Assembly (NCBI RefSeq): GCF_023065955.2
Contig: NW_026622986.1
Coordinates: 20,919,848 to 20,983,847, forward strand
Length of the DNA: 64,000 nucleotides
Reading direction: 5' to 3'
Origin: Ursus arctos
Taxonomy: Eukaryota > Chordata > Mammalia > Carnivora > Ursidae
The translations under genes were made by a program, and so were the position numbers. Positions 49,251 through 61,619 of this stretch are shown piece after piece (positions within the stretch are counted from its first letter, which is position 1; each line of letters starts with the position of its first letter). The notes under the pieces are model-generated. The model saw nothing but the letters and a program-made list of their open reading frames with translations. It was not told the DNA's origin and did not search any database.

Positions 49251-51788
49251 AAAAAAGTATCTGACAACAACATTATTAAACTGAAGAATTAATATACTGT
49301 AACACAATTATTTAAATTTTGCCTTTTTCATAGTGGGACTTGTTTTAGGAACCAGAATCTGTGACCCCATGCTAATTTTTGCAATTGTGAAAACCACACC
49401 AACATATAAAAACAGAAAATTATAATTCAAGCACCAGTAAAGGTGAAATATAAAAGGGATTATCTGAATGCTAAAATTAAAACCATTAAAAAATAATGAT
49501 CCAAAGATGACTCAGCTCAGTAAATTAACTTATTAGAAAATAATCCTCTATAGTTGCTTAAATTAAATTTCTGATATATTGTTTATAAACTACTTTCATT
49601 TTTTTAAAGAAAGAACTCTAAACTCTGATGACTTTTGGAAAGGGAAGTGGGGAAAGGGCTTTGAAATGCAACCTTTACTTTTTATTTTATATATTTCTAT
49701 ATTGTTTGAATGTTTTGCCACAGCCAATTTTAAAAACCAAAGCAAAGATACCTCTGGCACCAAAACAAACTTGACTATTGCACCATAAAAAGGATAATGT
49801 CATAAAAAGCCAATTAGAATGCTTATAAGTGCTGAGGAATATAGTGAGTAAAACACAAACATGAAAGTGAAATAATATATACATATTCGATTATTAAATC
49901 TTATAATTTAATGAAAGATTATGGCTAAAATACTGTTTTTAAAAAGGCTTAAGAGTTATATTTTTTAACATAAACCTATGGTTTTCAATATAAAAGTAAA
50001 TACAAAAATATTCATGTAAATAGAACATATACATATATGTACATGCATGCATATGTTTCCTAGCTCTGGTACTAGCAAACTCACCCGGTACCCATACCTT
50101 GGCTTTTTTTTCACAAGTGAATTTAAAATAAGTATACTATGGCTATTATCCTCTCAATGAAAAATGCAAGTTGACTATAGTATAGAGACTGTATAATTTA
50201 TCAACTATACACGTACCTTTTTGAGAGTGAAAGAGGTGCTAACTGGGTATAATGCAGGAACAGTAGGCATAAAGTGAGATTACCCAAGACAAACTACATG
50301 TACAGTCACAGGGCCAAAACTATGTCCATCCACAAAAATCTGCTTTTTTATGCATACATCTGAGATGCAGTTCAAAAAAAGGGTAAGAAAAAAGAGGCAG
50401 CACAGAATTCTCCAACTATCTAAAAGTAGAACATTCCCGTAGAGACTTGTGTAAGCCTAAAAGGCCTAAAGGGAAGAAGCAATTACCATTAACTTATAAG
50501 GAAAATGTTTTTAGCATTCCCAGATCCCAAACATAACCTCTCTTAGCCTTTTCTGATACCTTAGGACACATATTGCTAATGGATGCACAAAGTCAGTCAA
50601 GATAAAGCAGATGCTCAGACACAGTTCAAAGCTATGCTGGCTTGATGCTGAGACACTGAGTTCAGTTCCCCAGAGTGGAGCCATTTTCACTTCTGGCCTT
50701 TTTTTGTAAAAGTGAGGAGTCCCCTTCAAATTTCTTTTAGTTAGGGTAAACAGGTACTAGCATAGGTCCTTCCGTAAGAGCGAAGTGGCATAACACAAAT
50801 GTTCCAGAAGCAGAGGATACCTGTGCTTTCATGTGGCTGTGGCTTCTAATGACTTTTTCTCAAATCATACACCAGCCAGAAAACAAACTTTTCAGGAATG
50901 TACACAGCTGCCTTGGCATATATCAGTTCTGATGAAGTAAAGCATCAAAGTCAATTTCATTATTCACAAGACTTACTCCAATCTACCTCAACAAACTACT
51001 ATGGCTTCAAAGAAAGCACAGCTTTAAGAGGGGCCTCTTTTCTATCGAATCCTCTCTACTCTACTTGTCTCCCATCATACCACTCTCGGTCATTTGGTTT
51101 CCATGTGAAGTTACAACTACTAAAATTAAGCTACTTCATGCTCAAAGGTAAATGAAAATTAAGGCATGAACCCTCCTTAATCTTCAGACACAATTATCAC
51201 AGAGTCATGCTACTGTGCTTTCTTTTGCAATTCAGACTTCTCCAGTTTCCCACAGAAAACAGAGACTGCAGAACTTGAAGCTCTTATGGCAATTCTGGAA
51301 AGGATACATTCTTTAAATGAATTTCATCAACAGCCACTCCTTTGATCTAACAATGAATACATCAAACTTCATTCTTGCTCATTCATCTTATAGGAAAAGT
51401 ACCCAGAAAGCAAGAAGCCTCTACATATAGTGCCACATGTTTATATCAGTGCTAAAGAATACCGACCCTTATGATTAATCCAGTTTGGTCACCAAAACTG
51501 TCACACTGAATCACCGTCTCCATGTAAATTACACTAACACTGTAAAAAAATATTTATCAGGTAGCAAATAACTCTGCTGATAAAGCTTTCATTAACTAAT
51601 GTTATTCCGTCATCTTCACTTTGGCTTTTATGAATTTTCATAAGCTAAGTTTTACCACGTCATGTATATAAAACAAAACCATGAAAGGTCACCATGAAAC
51701 TAAGTCTTTATGACTACCCAAATAGTTTTAACATGTTACCTCTTCTTATTTACAAATATCTACAAATGGGTAGAACTCTCTCTACAAG
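49251..51788. other. STAM intron 2, no feature recognised
   Basis: About 2.5 kb with no gene, SINE or L1 that I can identify. Some of it may be old repeats beyond recognition by eye. Confidence 0.4.
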
Positions 51789-51939
51789 TCTTCTATAAAA
51801 AAGTCATAAATAAATGTTAGATAAAAGTAGTAAAATACCCTTACATCATATTTTGCCATTCAATCTTCTATGCAAAAAGTCATAAATAAATGTTAGATAA
51901 AAGTAGTAAAATACCCTTACATCATATTTTGCCATTCAA
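51789..51939. repeat. Near-perfect tandem duplication, unit 75-76 bp
   Basis: The unit starting tcttctat occurs at 51789-51863 and again at 51864-51939. The copies differ only by a small change after the first eight bases (ataaaaaagtc against atgcaaaaagtc). The sequence is not a known repeat to me. Confidence 0.93.
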
Positions 51940-52094
51940 ATTCTTACGACTATGTATCTCAAGTATCAAAAATGGAATTTACAATTTTGTTTACTAAAAT
52001 CCACTGTTTTGTTCTAATGATATATTCATTGTTTAATTATCTAGGTCAAATTTCTCACTCAATACTTACAGAACAGGCCTCTGTGCCAAATGAT

Positions 52095-52645
52095 GTATTC
52101 CAAAGATAACCACAATAATAACTCCCTTTCCATATGCTCTTCTGCGAAGTGACCTTGCCACTTCCCATCAAGAGGTACAGTTTAATAACCCTCCTCTTAA
52201 ATGCGGGCTGACCCCAGAGACTTGCTTGACCCACAGAATGTAGTACAAGTGATATCTTGAGATGTATAGTTCATAAAAAAGCTATGTAGAATACACCTAT
52301 ATCTCAGAACATTTGCTCTTAGGATGCTCCCTCTAGTATCCCAACTACCGCTCTGTAAGAAATTCAAGCCACATGCATAGGCCTTGGTTAATGTTTCAAA
52401 TGATAGCTAGAGCTGAGATTCCAGTAGACTGCCAGACATCAACTGCCAGCCATAATGAGCATCCATTCCAATCAGGCCTTCAGGTAGTCCAGTCCCAGCC
52501 ATTAGGTGACTGTAAGTTCATGAGAGACCTCAAGCAAGAAGTGCCCAGCTGTTAACCCACGAAGATAATAATAAATGCTCTTTTAAGCCACTAAGTCTTA
52601 GGTTGGTTTGTTATGTAGCAATAGATAACTAGAATCACTCCTAAC
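52095..52645 (+). mobile_element. MLT1-like LTR (ancient ERVL-MaLR)
   Basis: A solo LTR-like stretch with the MaLR order: 'gacttgcttgacccacagaa', 'gctcttaggatgctccctct', 'gcataggccttggttaatgt', 'atgagagacctcaagcaaga', 'aataataaatgctcttttaa', and 'gttatgtagcaatagataac'. No internal coding region is present. Confidence 0.8.
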
Positions 52646-54364
52646 AAAGTGTGCTGACAGCTGTTAGCTTTAAATACTATTAACTTGTATTATTTCAAAT
52701 TGTTTGGGTTTTCTTTTTTTTTTTTTTTTAATAAAATTGCCTTAATTGTTTATCTCCCCATCTTGAGGGGTCCTGAAGACAGGATCCAGGGCTACACTGC
52801 TCATCCTTGGCTCCCTATCCCTAGTCATAGCACATAATTACGTTCTTAAGTGAAATTTGAGGGAACAAAAATAGGAATTATTTAGCTCCTAGTGCTGCTC
52901 ACCAATGACTGAAGATAAAACATTTTCATTCTGAATGTTGCCTACAATAATGCCTTCAACATGGTCGATACTCAATAAAAAGTCATCGAGCTAAATATGG
53001 AAAACGCTACTTTTCACTGTTGTACAATACTCAGTATTTATAATAACTGAATAATCCTTACAAAGCTCTATTTATTACTGACTCCTATATGTCTTCCACT
53101 GAGTTAGTTTTCTATGAGAAAAATGTACATGCTTTCATAAAATCTTGTCTTAGAATTACAATACGATCACAATAAGGGAAAAATGGAGATTAAGTAATGC
53201 TGGGAGGAGCACAGGATGTGAGGTAAGAAGTTGATGGTAATAACCGTAAATGAAGTACTTTGTAAAAATACTTGCTAAAGATGAAATCTGCACATGCATT
53301 AGGAGAAGTCTACCAATGATTCCTATCACCCACTTCTGTAAAGGAATGTCTCTCTAAAAACCTTCTCAAAATTCCATTTTGGCTTTTTAAAACTTTTTGT
53401 AAGACATATCCTCTTTTTTCTTTATCTTGAGATGGGAAAACAAAAAGACTGGGGTCAGGGATAAGGACAAGAACAGGGAAAGGGAAATTATTTTTCATCT
53501 TCCTCAGTTTTCCAACCCCAAAATAATTTGTTGCTCTTAACTTACCATGTGAGAAATGAGCATAGCACAACTCTCACCATTGTAAAATGTAAGGGAATAG
53601 TACCATTTCCTGGGGGTTTTTCCCAAGTCAGGGCATAGGCGAAAATTGCAGTTAATCAATTTCTCTTGATTAGGGAATTACCTATTAGAAAACATACTCT
53701 GCCATCTCTCAAATATGCTCAATATAGGCAACTTTTCCTTAATTATTAAAGCAAAACTGCTACTTTGAGCACACGTTGAAGAAAGTGGCTTTCATACAGG
53801 GCCACGTTGTTTAAAAAAAAATGCATACACTGAGCAAGAATCAAACTCAGTGAAATGAGATATTCATACTCTAAGAGAAATGAAAACTGTAATGGTGAGA
53901 TAACACATATGAGCTCACTAAATGGACAACAGGGACAAGTCATTAGGAAAAATACAGTTTGAGGGGGCTACAAAGAATACAGTTAAATTCAGTAAGATAA
54001 ACATGCATATGATGCAACTCAAATCTATAGTCAGAAGATCATGGAAAAGCAAAGCTGATTTTGCTTTCCTGCAACTCTCTTTTCAAAGAACAATGAAATT
54101 TCAAATCTCTTTAAATAGCCTCAAGTAAATCTCCAAAATTGTTACATTATTCATAAATGTCTACCTACTTACAAGTATGCTGCTGTACAGTTATGACAGA
54201 TAAATAGCTCAACATTAGTCTCTAGTCACCAGCTAGGGGGGACTCCCTGAAAAGGTCTTTCCATTAATACATATGGAAAAAGCCAAAAACATGTAATGAT
54301 TCTGCTGGATTAAGGAGTCAAGATTTGTGACGACTTGTGCATTATAAAATTTTGTTAAAAACCC
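52646..54364. other. STAM intron 2, unassigned
   Basis: A poly(T) run is at about 52711-52729. No gene or named repeat was recognised in the rest. Confidence 0.5.
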
Positions 54365-54372
54365 TCATTTCA
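54365..54372. repeat. Candidate target-site duplication of L1-C, 5' side
   Basis: The 8-mer TCATTTCA directly precedes the L1-C start and is repeated at 59400-59407, just beyond its truncated 3' end. Eight bases is short, so chance is possible. Confidence 0.55.
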
Positions 54373-55320
54373 CGAGGGGGAGTTAAGATGGCAGAGGAGT
54401 AGGGGACCCCTTTTTCAGCCGGTCCCCTGAGTTGAGCTGGATAGGTACCAGACCAGCCTGAACATCCACTGAATCAGCCTGAGACGCAGGAAGATACTTC
54501 TGGATCTCTACAAATGAACATCTCCAGCGCCGAGTATCGAGGTATGAAGCGGGGAGCCGTGAAACCGCGCACAGATATCGGAAGATAAATGGAAGGGGGA
54601 GGGAGCGGCCGCATTCGGGCACCGGGAAGCGGTAGCCACCTGCATGGGGGAGCGGGCGGACTCGTGGACGGCACCCGCGAGAGAGCAGAATGAGACCGTG
54701 AGCCGGGGAACTCTCGCGACCAGACTGAGGGCCGGAGCTTCAGAGCACGCAGGGGCAGCTGGCGGCTGGTGGCTGGCGGCTGGCGGTATTAGAAACACAA
54801 AGGACAGAGACGCGACGGCCCTGGAAGTGAGGGCTGGGACGCCGGGTGTGGGGCGCACATCCCGGCACGCTGCACGGTTGAGCAGCACCAACAGTAACAG
54901 AGTTAAAGTGGCCAAAACATCAGTGGAGAACAGTCCGCGATCCCTCTGTCTGAGACACAGGCTGAGATTCGGCCACTGCTGCTCTCTCAGAAGAGGCACA
55001 GCAATCCGCTAGGGAAAGCCGCCAGAGAACAAAAGCCTGGAAAGACCGGCTCACGGTGTGCCCACCCCAATCCCCCCTCGCAGGGGACACGGAGACTCTA
55101 CCCAAACAGGGTTGCCTGAGTATCGGCGCGGCAGGCCCCTCCCCCAGAAAGCAGGCTGAAAAATCAGGAAGCCCATATCCCTAAGGTCCATATAAAACAA
55201 GGGTGCACGGCCTGGGTCCCGGTCAATAATTAGGACTCTGGACAACCCCGCAACCTCTCCTCATCAGAATAACGAGGAGAAGTCCCCCCGCCCCCCAGCA
55301 AAGAAAAGACAATGAGTCTG
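54373..55320 (+). promoter_or_regulatory. L1-C CpG-rich 5' UTR (internal promoter region)
   Basis: The densest CpG cluster in the window, starting at the L1 5' terminus and homologous to the L1-A 5' UTR. A short array of CTGG(C/T)GG units sits near 54757-54785. L1 5' UTRs promote sense transcription, and the human one also has an antisense promoter. Whether the carnivore 5' UTR does is not shown by sequence. Confidence 0.6.
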
Positions 55321-55370
55321 TGGCCTCTGCCATAGAACTAATGGATATGGATATAACCAAACTTTAAGAA

Positions 55371-56174
55371 ATGGAATTCAGAGTAACAATGGTCAAGATG
55401 ATGTGTAGACTTGTAAAAAGTATTAAAGAAAATGTTAATGAGAATATAGAATCTCTAAGGGCGGAAATGAGAGTGAATCTGGCAGAAATTAAAAATTCTA
55501 TGAGCCAAATGCAATCAAAACTAGAGGCTCTGATGGCCAGGGTAAATGAGGCAGAAGAACGTATCAGCGAATTGGAGGATGGGTTAGTAGAAGAAAAAGC
55601 TAAAATAGAATCTGGACTCAAAAAAATCCAAGCTCAGAAATGTAGGTTACGGGAGATTACTGACTCAATGAAACGTTCCAATGTCAGAATCATCGGCATC
55701 CCCGAGGGGGTGGAGAAAAACAGAGGTCTAGAAGAGATATTTGAACAAATTGTAGCTGAAAACTTCCCTAATCTAGCAAGGGAAACCAACATTCGTGTCC
55801 AAGAGGCAGAGAGGACCCCTCCCAAGCTCAACCACGACAAACCTACTCCACGTCATGTCATAGTGCATTTCGCAAATATTAGATCCAAGAATACAGTATT
55901 AAAAGCGGCCAGGGCAAAGAAATTTCTCATGTACCAAGGCAAAGATATTAGAATTATGTCAGACCTGTCTACACAGACCTGGAATGAGAGAAAGGGTTGG
56001 GGGCCATTTTTAAAAGCTCTTTCAGAGAAAAACATGCAGCCAAGGATCCTTTATCCAGCAAGGCTGTCATTCAGAATTGATGGAGAAATAAAGACCTTCC
56101 AGAATCGCCAGTCATTGACCAATTTCATAACCACGAAACCAGCCCTACAGGAGATATTAAGGTGGGTCTTATAA
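55371..56174 (+). pseudogene. L1-C ORF1, 267-codon open frame with 5' stop
   Basis: An uninterrupted frame with a heptad-rich coiled coil (about residues 15-90), an RRM-like segment starting RSNVRIIGIPEG, and the C-terminal domain (HFANIRSKNTVLKAAR). This is L1 ORF1p, the RNA-binding trimer. The upstream part of the frame seen in L1-A (a DMDITKL stretch) is closed here by TAA at 55363-55365. The remaining frame would start at an internal Met, so I call it a pseudogene although most of the protein is intact. Confidence 0.9.
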
Positions 56175-56246
56175 AAGTAAAAAGGCCCCCAGAGGGATAC
56201 AGAACAGAAAGTCACAATCTATAGAAACAAAGACTTTACTGCCAAC

Positions 56247-59200
56247 ATGGCATCATTAAAATCATCTCTCTCAATAATCAGTCTCAATGTAAATGGCCTA
56301 AATGCTCCCATAAAACGCCACAGGGTTGCAGACTGGATAAAAAGACATGACCCATCCATTTGCTGTCTACAAGAGACTCATTTTGAACCTCAAGATACAT
56401 TCAGACTGAAAGTAAAGGGATGGAATACCATGTTTCACACCAATGGACCTCAAAAGAAAGCTGGGGTAGCAATTCTCATATCAGACAGATTAGATTTTAA
56501 AGACTATAGTTAGAGACACAGAAGGGCACTATATTATTCTTAAAGGATGTATCCAACAAGTGGATATGACAATTATAAATACATATGCCCCCAACAGGGG
56601 AGCATCAAGATACACAAGCCAACTCTTAACCGCAATAAAAGGACATATAGATAAAAATACGTTAATAGTAGGGGACCGCAACACTCCACTATCAGAAATA
56701 GACAGAACACCCATGCAAAAAATCAGCAAAGAAACAAGGGCTTTGAATGCCATACTTGACGAGTTGGACCTCATAGATATATATAGAATACTACACCCCA
56801 GAACCAAAGAATACCCATTCTATTCTAATGCCCATGGAACATTCTCAAGAATAGACCATGTTCTGGGTCACAAAACAGGTCTCAACCGATACCAGAAGAT
56901 TGAAATGATCCCCTGCGTATTCTCAGACCACAACGCTCTGAAATTGGAACTCAACCACAAGGAAAAATTTGGAAGAAACTCAGACACTTGGAGACTAAGA
57001 ACCATCCTGCTCAGGAATGACTCGATAAACCAAGAAATCAAAAATCAATTTAAACAATTTACGGAGACCAACGAGAATGAAAACACAACGGTCCAAAACC
57101 TATGGGATTCTGCAAAGGCAGTCCTAAGGGGGAAATACATAGCCATCCACGCCTCACTCAAAAAGAATAGAAAAATCTAAAATGCAGTTTTTATATTCTC
57201 ACCTCAAGAAGCTGGAACAGCAACAGAGGGACAGGCCTAATCCACGCACGAGGAAGCAGTTGACCAAGATTAGAGCAGAAATCAATGAATTAGAAACCAG
57301 TACGGTAGAGCAGATCAACAGAACTAGAAGCTGGTTCTTTGAGAGAATCAATAAAATTGGCAGACCGCTGGCAAGACTTATCCAAAAGAATAGAGAAAGG
57401 ACCCAAATTAATAAAATTATGAATGAAAAAGGAGAGGTCACGACCAACACCAATGGAATTGGAAGGATTATTAGAAACTTTTATCAACAGCTATATGCCA
57501 ATAAATTAAGCAATCTGGAAGAGATGGAGGCCTTCCTGGAAACCTATAAACTACCAAGACTGAAACAGGAAGATATTGATTTTTTAAACAGACCAATTAA
57601 TTATGAAGAGATTGAGTCAGTGATAAACAACCTTCCAAATAACAAAACTCCAGACCCGGACGGTTTTCCTGGGGAATTCTACCAAACATTCAAAGAAGAA
57701 ATAATACCTATTCTCCTAAAGCTATTTAAAAAAACAGAAACAGAAGGAAAGCTACCAAACTCATTCTATGAGGCCAATATTACCTTGATCGCCAAACAAG
57801 GGAAAGACCCCATCAAAAAGGAGAATTACAGACCGATTTCCCTAATGAATATGGACGCCAAAATCCTCAACAAGATTCTGGCTAATAGAATCCAACAGTA
57901 CATTAAAAGGATTATCCATCATGACCAAGTGGGATTCATACCTGGGATGCAAGCGTGGTTCAACATTCGCAAATAGATCAGCGTGATACATCATCAACAA
58001 GAAAAGACTCAGGAACCGTGTGATTCTCTCAATTGATGCAGAAAAAGCATTTGACAAAATACAGCATCCTTTCTTGATTAAAACCCTTCAGAGTGTAGGA
58101 ATAGAGGGTACATTTTTCAATCTCATAAAAGCCATCTATGAAAAGCCTACAGCAAATATCATTCTCAATGGGGAAAAGCTGGAAGCCTTTCCCTTAAGAT
58201 CAGGAACACGACAAGGATGCCCACTCTCGCCACTATTATTCAACATAGTACTAGAAGTCCTTGCAACAGCAATCAGACAACAAAAAGGGATAAAAGGTAT
58301 CTAAATCGGCAAAAAAGAAGTCAAAATGTCTCTCTTCGCAGATGACATGATACTCTATATGGAAAATCCAAAAGAATCCACCCCCAAACTACTAGAAGTT
58401 ACAGAGCAATTCAGTACTGTGGCAGGATACAAAATCGATGCTCAGAAATCAGTTGCATTTCTATACACGAACAATGTGACTGAAGAAAGAGAAATTAGGG
58501 AATCCATCCCATTTACAATAGCACCAAAAACCATACGTTACCTTGGAATTAACTGAAGACGTAAAGGACCTATCTTCTAGAAACTATAAATCACTCTTGA
58601 AAGACATAGAGGAAGACGCAAAAAGATAGAAAAATATTCCATGCTCATGGATCGGAAGAATTTACATAGTTAAAATGTCCATGCTACCCAGAGCAATCTA
58701 CACTTTCAATGCTATCCCGATCAAAATACCAATGACATTTTTCAAAGAACTGGAACAAATAGTCCTTAAATTCGTGTGGAACCAGAAAAGGCCCCAAATC
58801 GCCAAGGAACTGCTGAAAAGGAAAAACAAAGCTGGGGGCATCACAATGCCGGATTTCGAGCTGTACTACAAAGCTGTGATCACAAAGACACCATGGTACT
58901 GGTACAAAAACAGACACATAGACCAATGGAACAGAATAGAGAACCCAGAAATGGACCCTCGGCTCTTTGGGCAACTAATCTTTGATAAAGCAGGAAAAAA
59001 CACCCAGTGGAAAAAAGACAGTCTCTTCAATAAATGGTGCTGGGAAAATTGCACAGCTACATGCAAAAGAATGAAACTTGACCACTCTCTCACACCATAC
59101 ACAAAGATAAACCCCAAATGGGTGAAAGACCTCGATGTGAGACAGGAATCCATCAAAATCCTAGAGGAGAACATAGGCAGCAACCTCTACGACATCGGCC

Positions 59201-59398
59201 AAAGCAACCTTTTTCATGACACATCTCCAAAGGCAAGAGAAACAAAAGATAAAATGAACTTGTGGGACTTCATCAAGATAAAAAGCTTCTGCACAGCCAA
59301 GGAAACAGTCAAAAAAACTAAGAGGCAGCCCACGGAATGGGAGAAGATATTTGCAAATGATGCTACAGATAAAAGACTGGTATCCAAGATCAAAGAAC
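56247..59398 (+). pseudogene. L1-C ORF2, broken and 3'-truncated
   Basis: The frame starts MASLKSSLSIISLNVNGLNA and keeps the endonuclease Glu motif (CCLQETHF). A 4-base loss near 56501 shifts it. It resumes through the rest of the endonuclease, then meets a 1-nt frameshift (TAA at 57178-57180), a TAG after FNIRK near 57974, and a TAA at 58302-58304. It continues with FADDM near 58336 and another stop near 58554 and 58627. The frame from 58675 is open through the thumb/C-terminal part until truncation. Confidence 0.92.
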
Positions 59399-59399
59399 A

Positions 59400-60050
59400 T
59401 CATTTCAAATATGTCCCACTCCTCTACTTCTCATTTGAAAAGTATTCTCATACCATAAAAATATTAAGTTAAACTGTGATAAGGTTTATATCCTTAAGGA
59501 AAATATTACCAATGAAGAGACAGTAAATTTGAATTCTAACTACTACATCTATTACTAAATCAATCAATGAACTTAGATCAATTAACTTTTCAGAATAAGG
59601 ATACCACCTTCTTCATTATCCCCCTCATCGAATCTGACAAAAAAATAAAGGACATTTTCCTCAAAATACTGCAAATATAAAAGAAAAAAACAAAGAAACA
59701 GTCATAATAAGGCAAAACACAGTTAATGAATGTGCTTGCATGGTTAACCTCTAATCACCTACGAAATAAGAATGAAAACCGACACAAACTCTAGCAGTAG
59801 ATTTCTAAATAGAAGCACTATGACATGTTCAGAACAGAAAAATTCTTTGTAGTGTAAGACTATCTGGAGTATCACATCCCTTGGTGCCACATAACCAGTG
59901 TCAGTACTAACCCCCATATTTTGACAACCAAAACCATCCCTAATATACCAATATCACCCAGGCTGAGAACCATTACTAGACAAACACAGCTCTGTAATAT
60001 AGTGGAAAAGATCTGAAGCTTGACAGACAGTCATCTTGAAAGGGGATTCT
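59400..60050. other. STAM intron 2, unassigned
   Basis: Begins with the 8-bp TCATTTCA repeat. No gene or repeat recognised beyond it. Confidence 0.5.
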
Positions 60051-60248
60051 TTCTTCTTTAGGATTTATTTATTTGACAGAGAGAGAGAGAGACAGAGACA
60101 GAGAGAGAGCAGAAGCAGGGGCAATGGGAGAGGGAGAAGCAAGCTCCCCACTGAGCAGGGAGCCTGATGTGGGACTCAATCCCACGACCCTGGGATCATG
60201 ATGTGAGCTAACGGCAGACTCTTAAGTGACTGAGCCACCCAGGTGCCC
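60051..60248 (-). mobile_element. CanSINE
   Basis: Inverted copy: 'aggatttatttatttgacag', (GA)n, GA-rich body and head 'tgactgagccacccaggtgc'. A 16-bp duplication with one mismatch (CTTGAAAGGGGATTCT at 60035-60050, CTTGAAATGGGATTCT at 60249-60264) flanks it. Confidence 0.96.
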
Positions 60249-60264
60249 CTTGAAATGGGATTCT

Positions 60265-61249
60265 AATGCTTCCTGATCAGTATGTTACTCCAATACTTTA
60301 AGAAATTGTGCCACGGATATAGAGAACTTCAACAACATTAGTTATAGTTTGTTCTTCTACCAAGTTACTTTTACAACTTGAGCTTTCAAATTATCTTAGA
60401 GTGATTTGACCTTTAAATTGTCATTTTAACATGCTATAAAAAGTGCTTTACTATAACTTACCACTCAAGGATTTAGGTGGTTTGGTGGAAGGCTAAATGT
60501 GTATGAACGGTCTTATAGGTCTTAGTGTGGGGTAGTACCTAGCAGGCACACACTGAAAGATATGGGAACTCAAATCTTTGCTGAAGTAATTTTTTTTTAA
60601 TTAACAGATAAAAACCTTCCTTGAATACTGAGAAGAGCCTAACGTCAAGGATGCCTTTCAAAAGCGTAAAAGCATCACACTAACTGTAAGAGAACTCTAA
60701 TAGAAAATATAAAAGCCATCAGAACTGAAATGAATAACTGTATATTCAATGGCATATTCAAAATATAGATTTGATCTATAATACAGATTACATAAAACAC
60801 AGTCTACACAAGGACAGAAAGGGTGAAACACTGAGCATAAATATCAAATTCTTGACTTTGAGCTTGTAAAGTAGGTGTTTCTCATGAGATGACCAATGGA
60901 ACACGAAAGAAGTATACAAATGATGTTATCTGATTATTTAAAGAACAAGTTCATGATTCCACAATACTTCAGCAGGAAAAGTAGGTAAACTAAACTTCTA
61001 TATACTACATACTGAGGATTAATGGAAAGGACAGATAACAGTTACTACATACTTAAATTCAATATGGTGATATTTTGAGTTTCCTAGACCAAATATACAC
61101 TAAGGTATATTTCTGTCAAGCAAAACACAACACAATATAATGCATGGGAGAGAGAGAAATCACTCAAAACTTCAATATCAAATTGGCGTGTCTTGTTTCA
61201 TGATTTTAACTTTCAAATAATTCTTCATTATAGGCACTTAAGAACGCAG
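60265..61249. other. STAM intron 2, unassigned
   Basis: No gene or clear repeat recognised in about 1 kb. Confidence 0.5.
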
Positions 61250-61440
61250 TACAGAGAAGTGAGAAAAAACATAAGATTGGGAGTAAAAACCTGACTTTGA
61301 ATCTTGCCTCTGTTACTACTTTTGGAAAGTCACGTTAAAATCTCGGGGCTTTAGTTTCCTTATCTGTGAAATGATCTCGATAGTCATAAGGACTCTATAG
61401 GTCCTAGCTATAAAATAAGTGGTGTTTTAAAAATTGCAAT
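61250..61440 (+). mobile_element. MIR SINE remnant
   Basis: MIR order: 'gaatcttgcctctgttacta', 'ggaaagtcacgttaaaatct', 'tttagtttccttatctgtga'. Confidence 0.78.
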
Positions 61441-61619
61441 AAAATACAAAAGTAAAATCACTGTCTAGGGCAAGTAAAGATGAAAAAATGAGACTAAATC
61501 AGAACCCTACCCTAGTCAAGGACGTGGCTCCTGTTACTATCCCCATTTTCTCCCAAATCATCATCTCAATTTCCCGCTGAAAATGGATCATTCTCTTCTG
61601 GATACACAGATGTTATAAT

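Larger units (their letters stand above)
54373..59398 (+). mobile_element. L1 element C, carnivore L1 with full 5' end but missing 3' end
   Basis: It begins at the L1 5' terminus (gagggggagttaagatggca). It has a CpG-rich 5' UTR, a long ORF1, and ORF2 through endonuclease and reverse transcriptase, then stops inside ORF2 after 'gactggtatccaagatc'. The last about 0.35 kb of conserved ORF2, including the Cys motif seen in B, all of ORF2's end, the 3' UTR and any poly(A) are absent. It is antisense to STAM and lies upstream of exon 3, within the long intron there. Confidence 0.95.

Noticed and set aside
54750..54790. (CTGGCGG)n as a regulatory minisatellite
   Set aside because: Only about four units, inside the L1-C 5' UTR; most likely slippage in GC-rich sequence.
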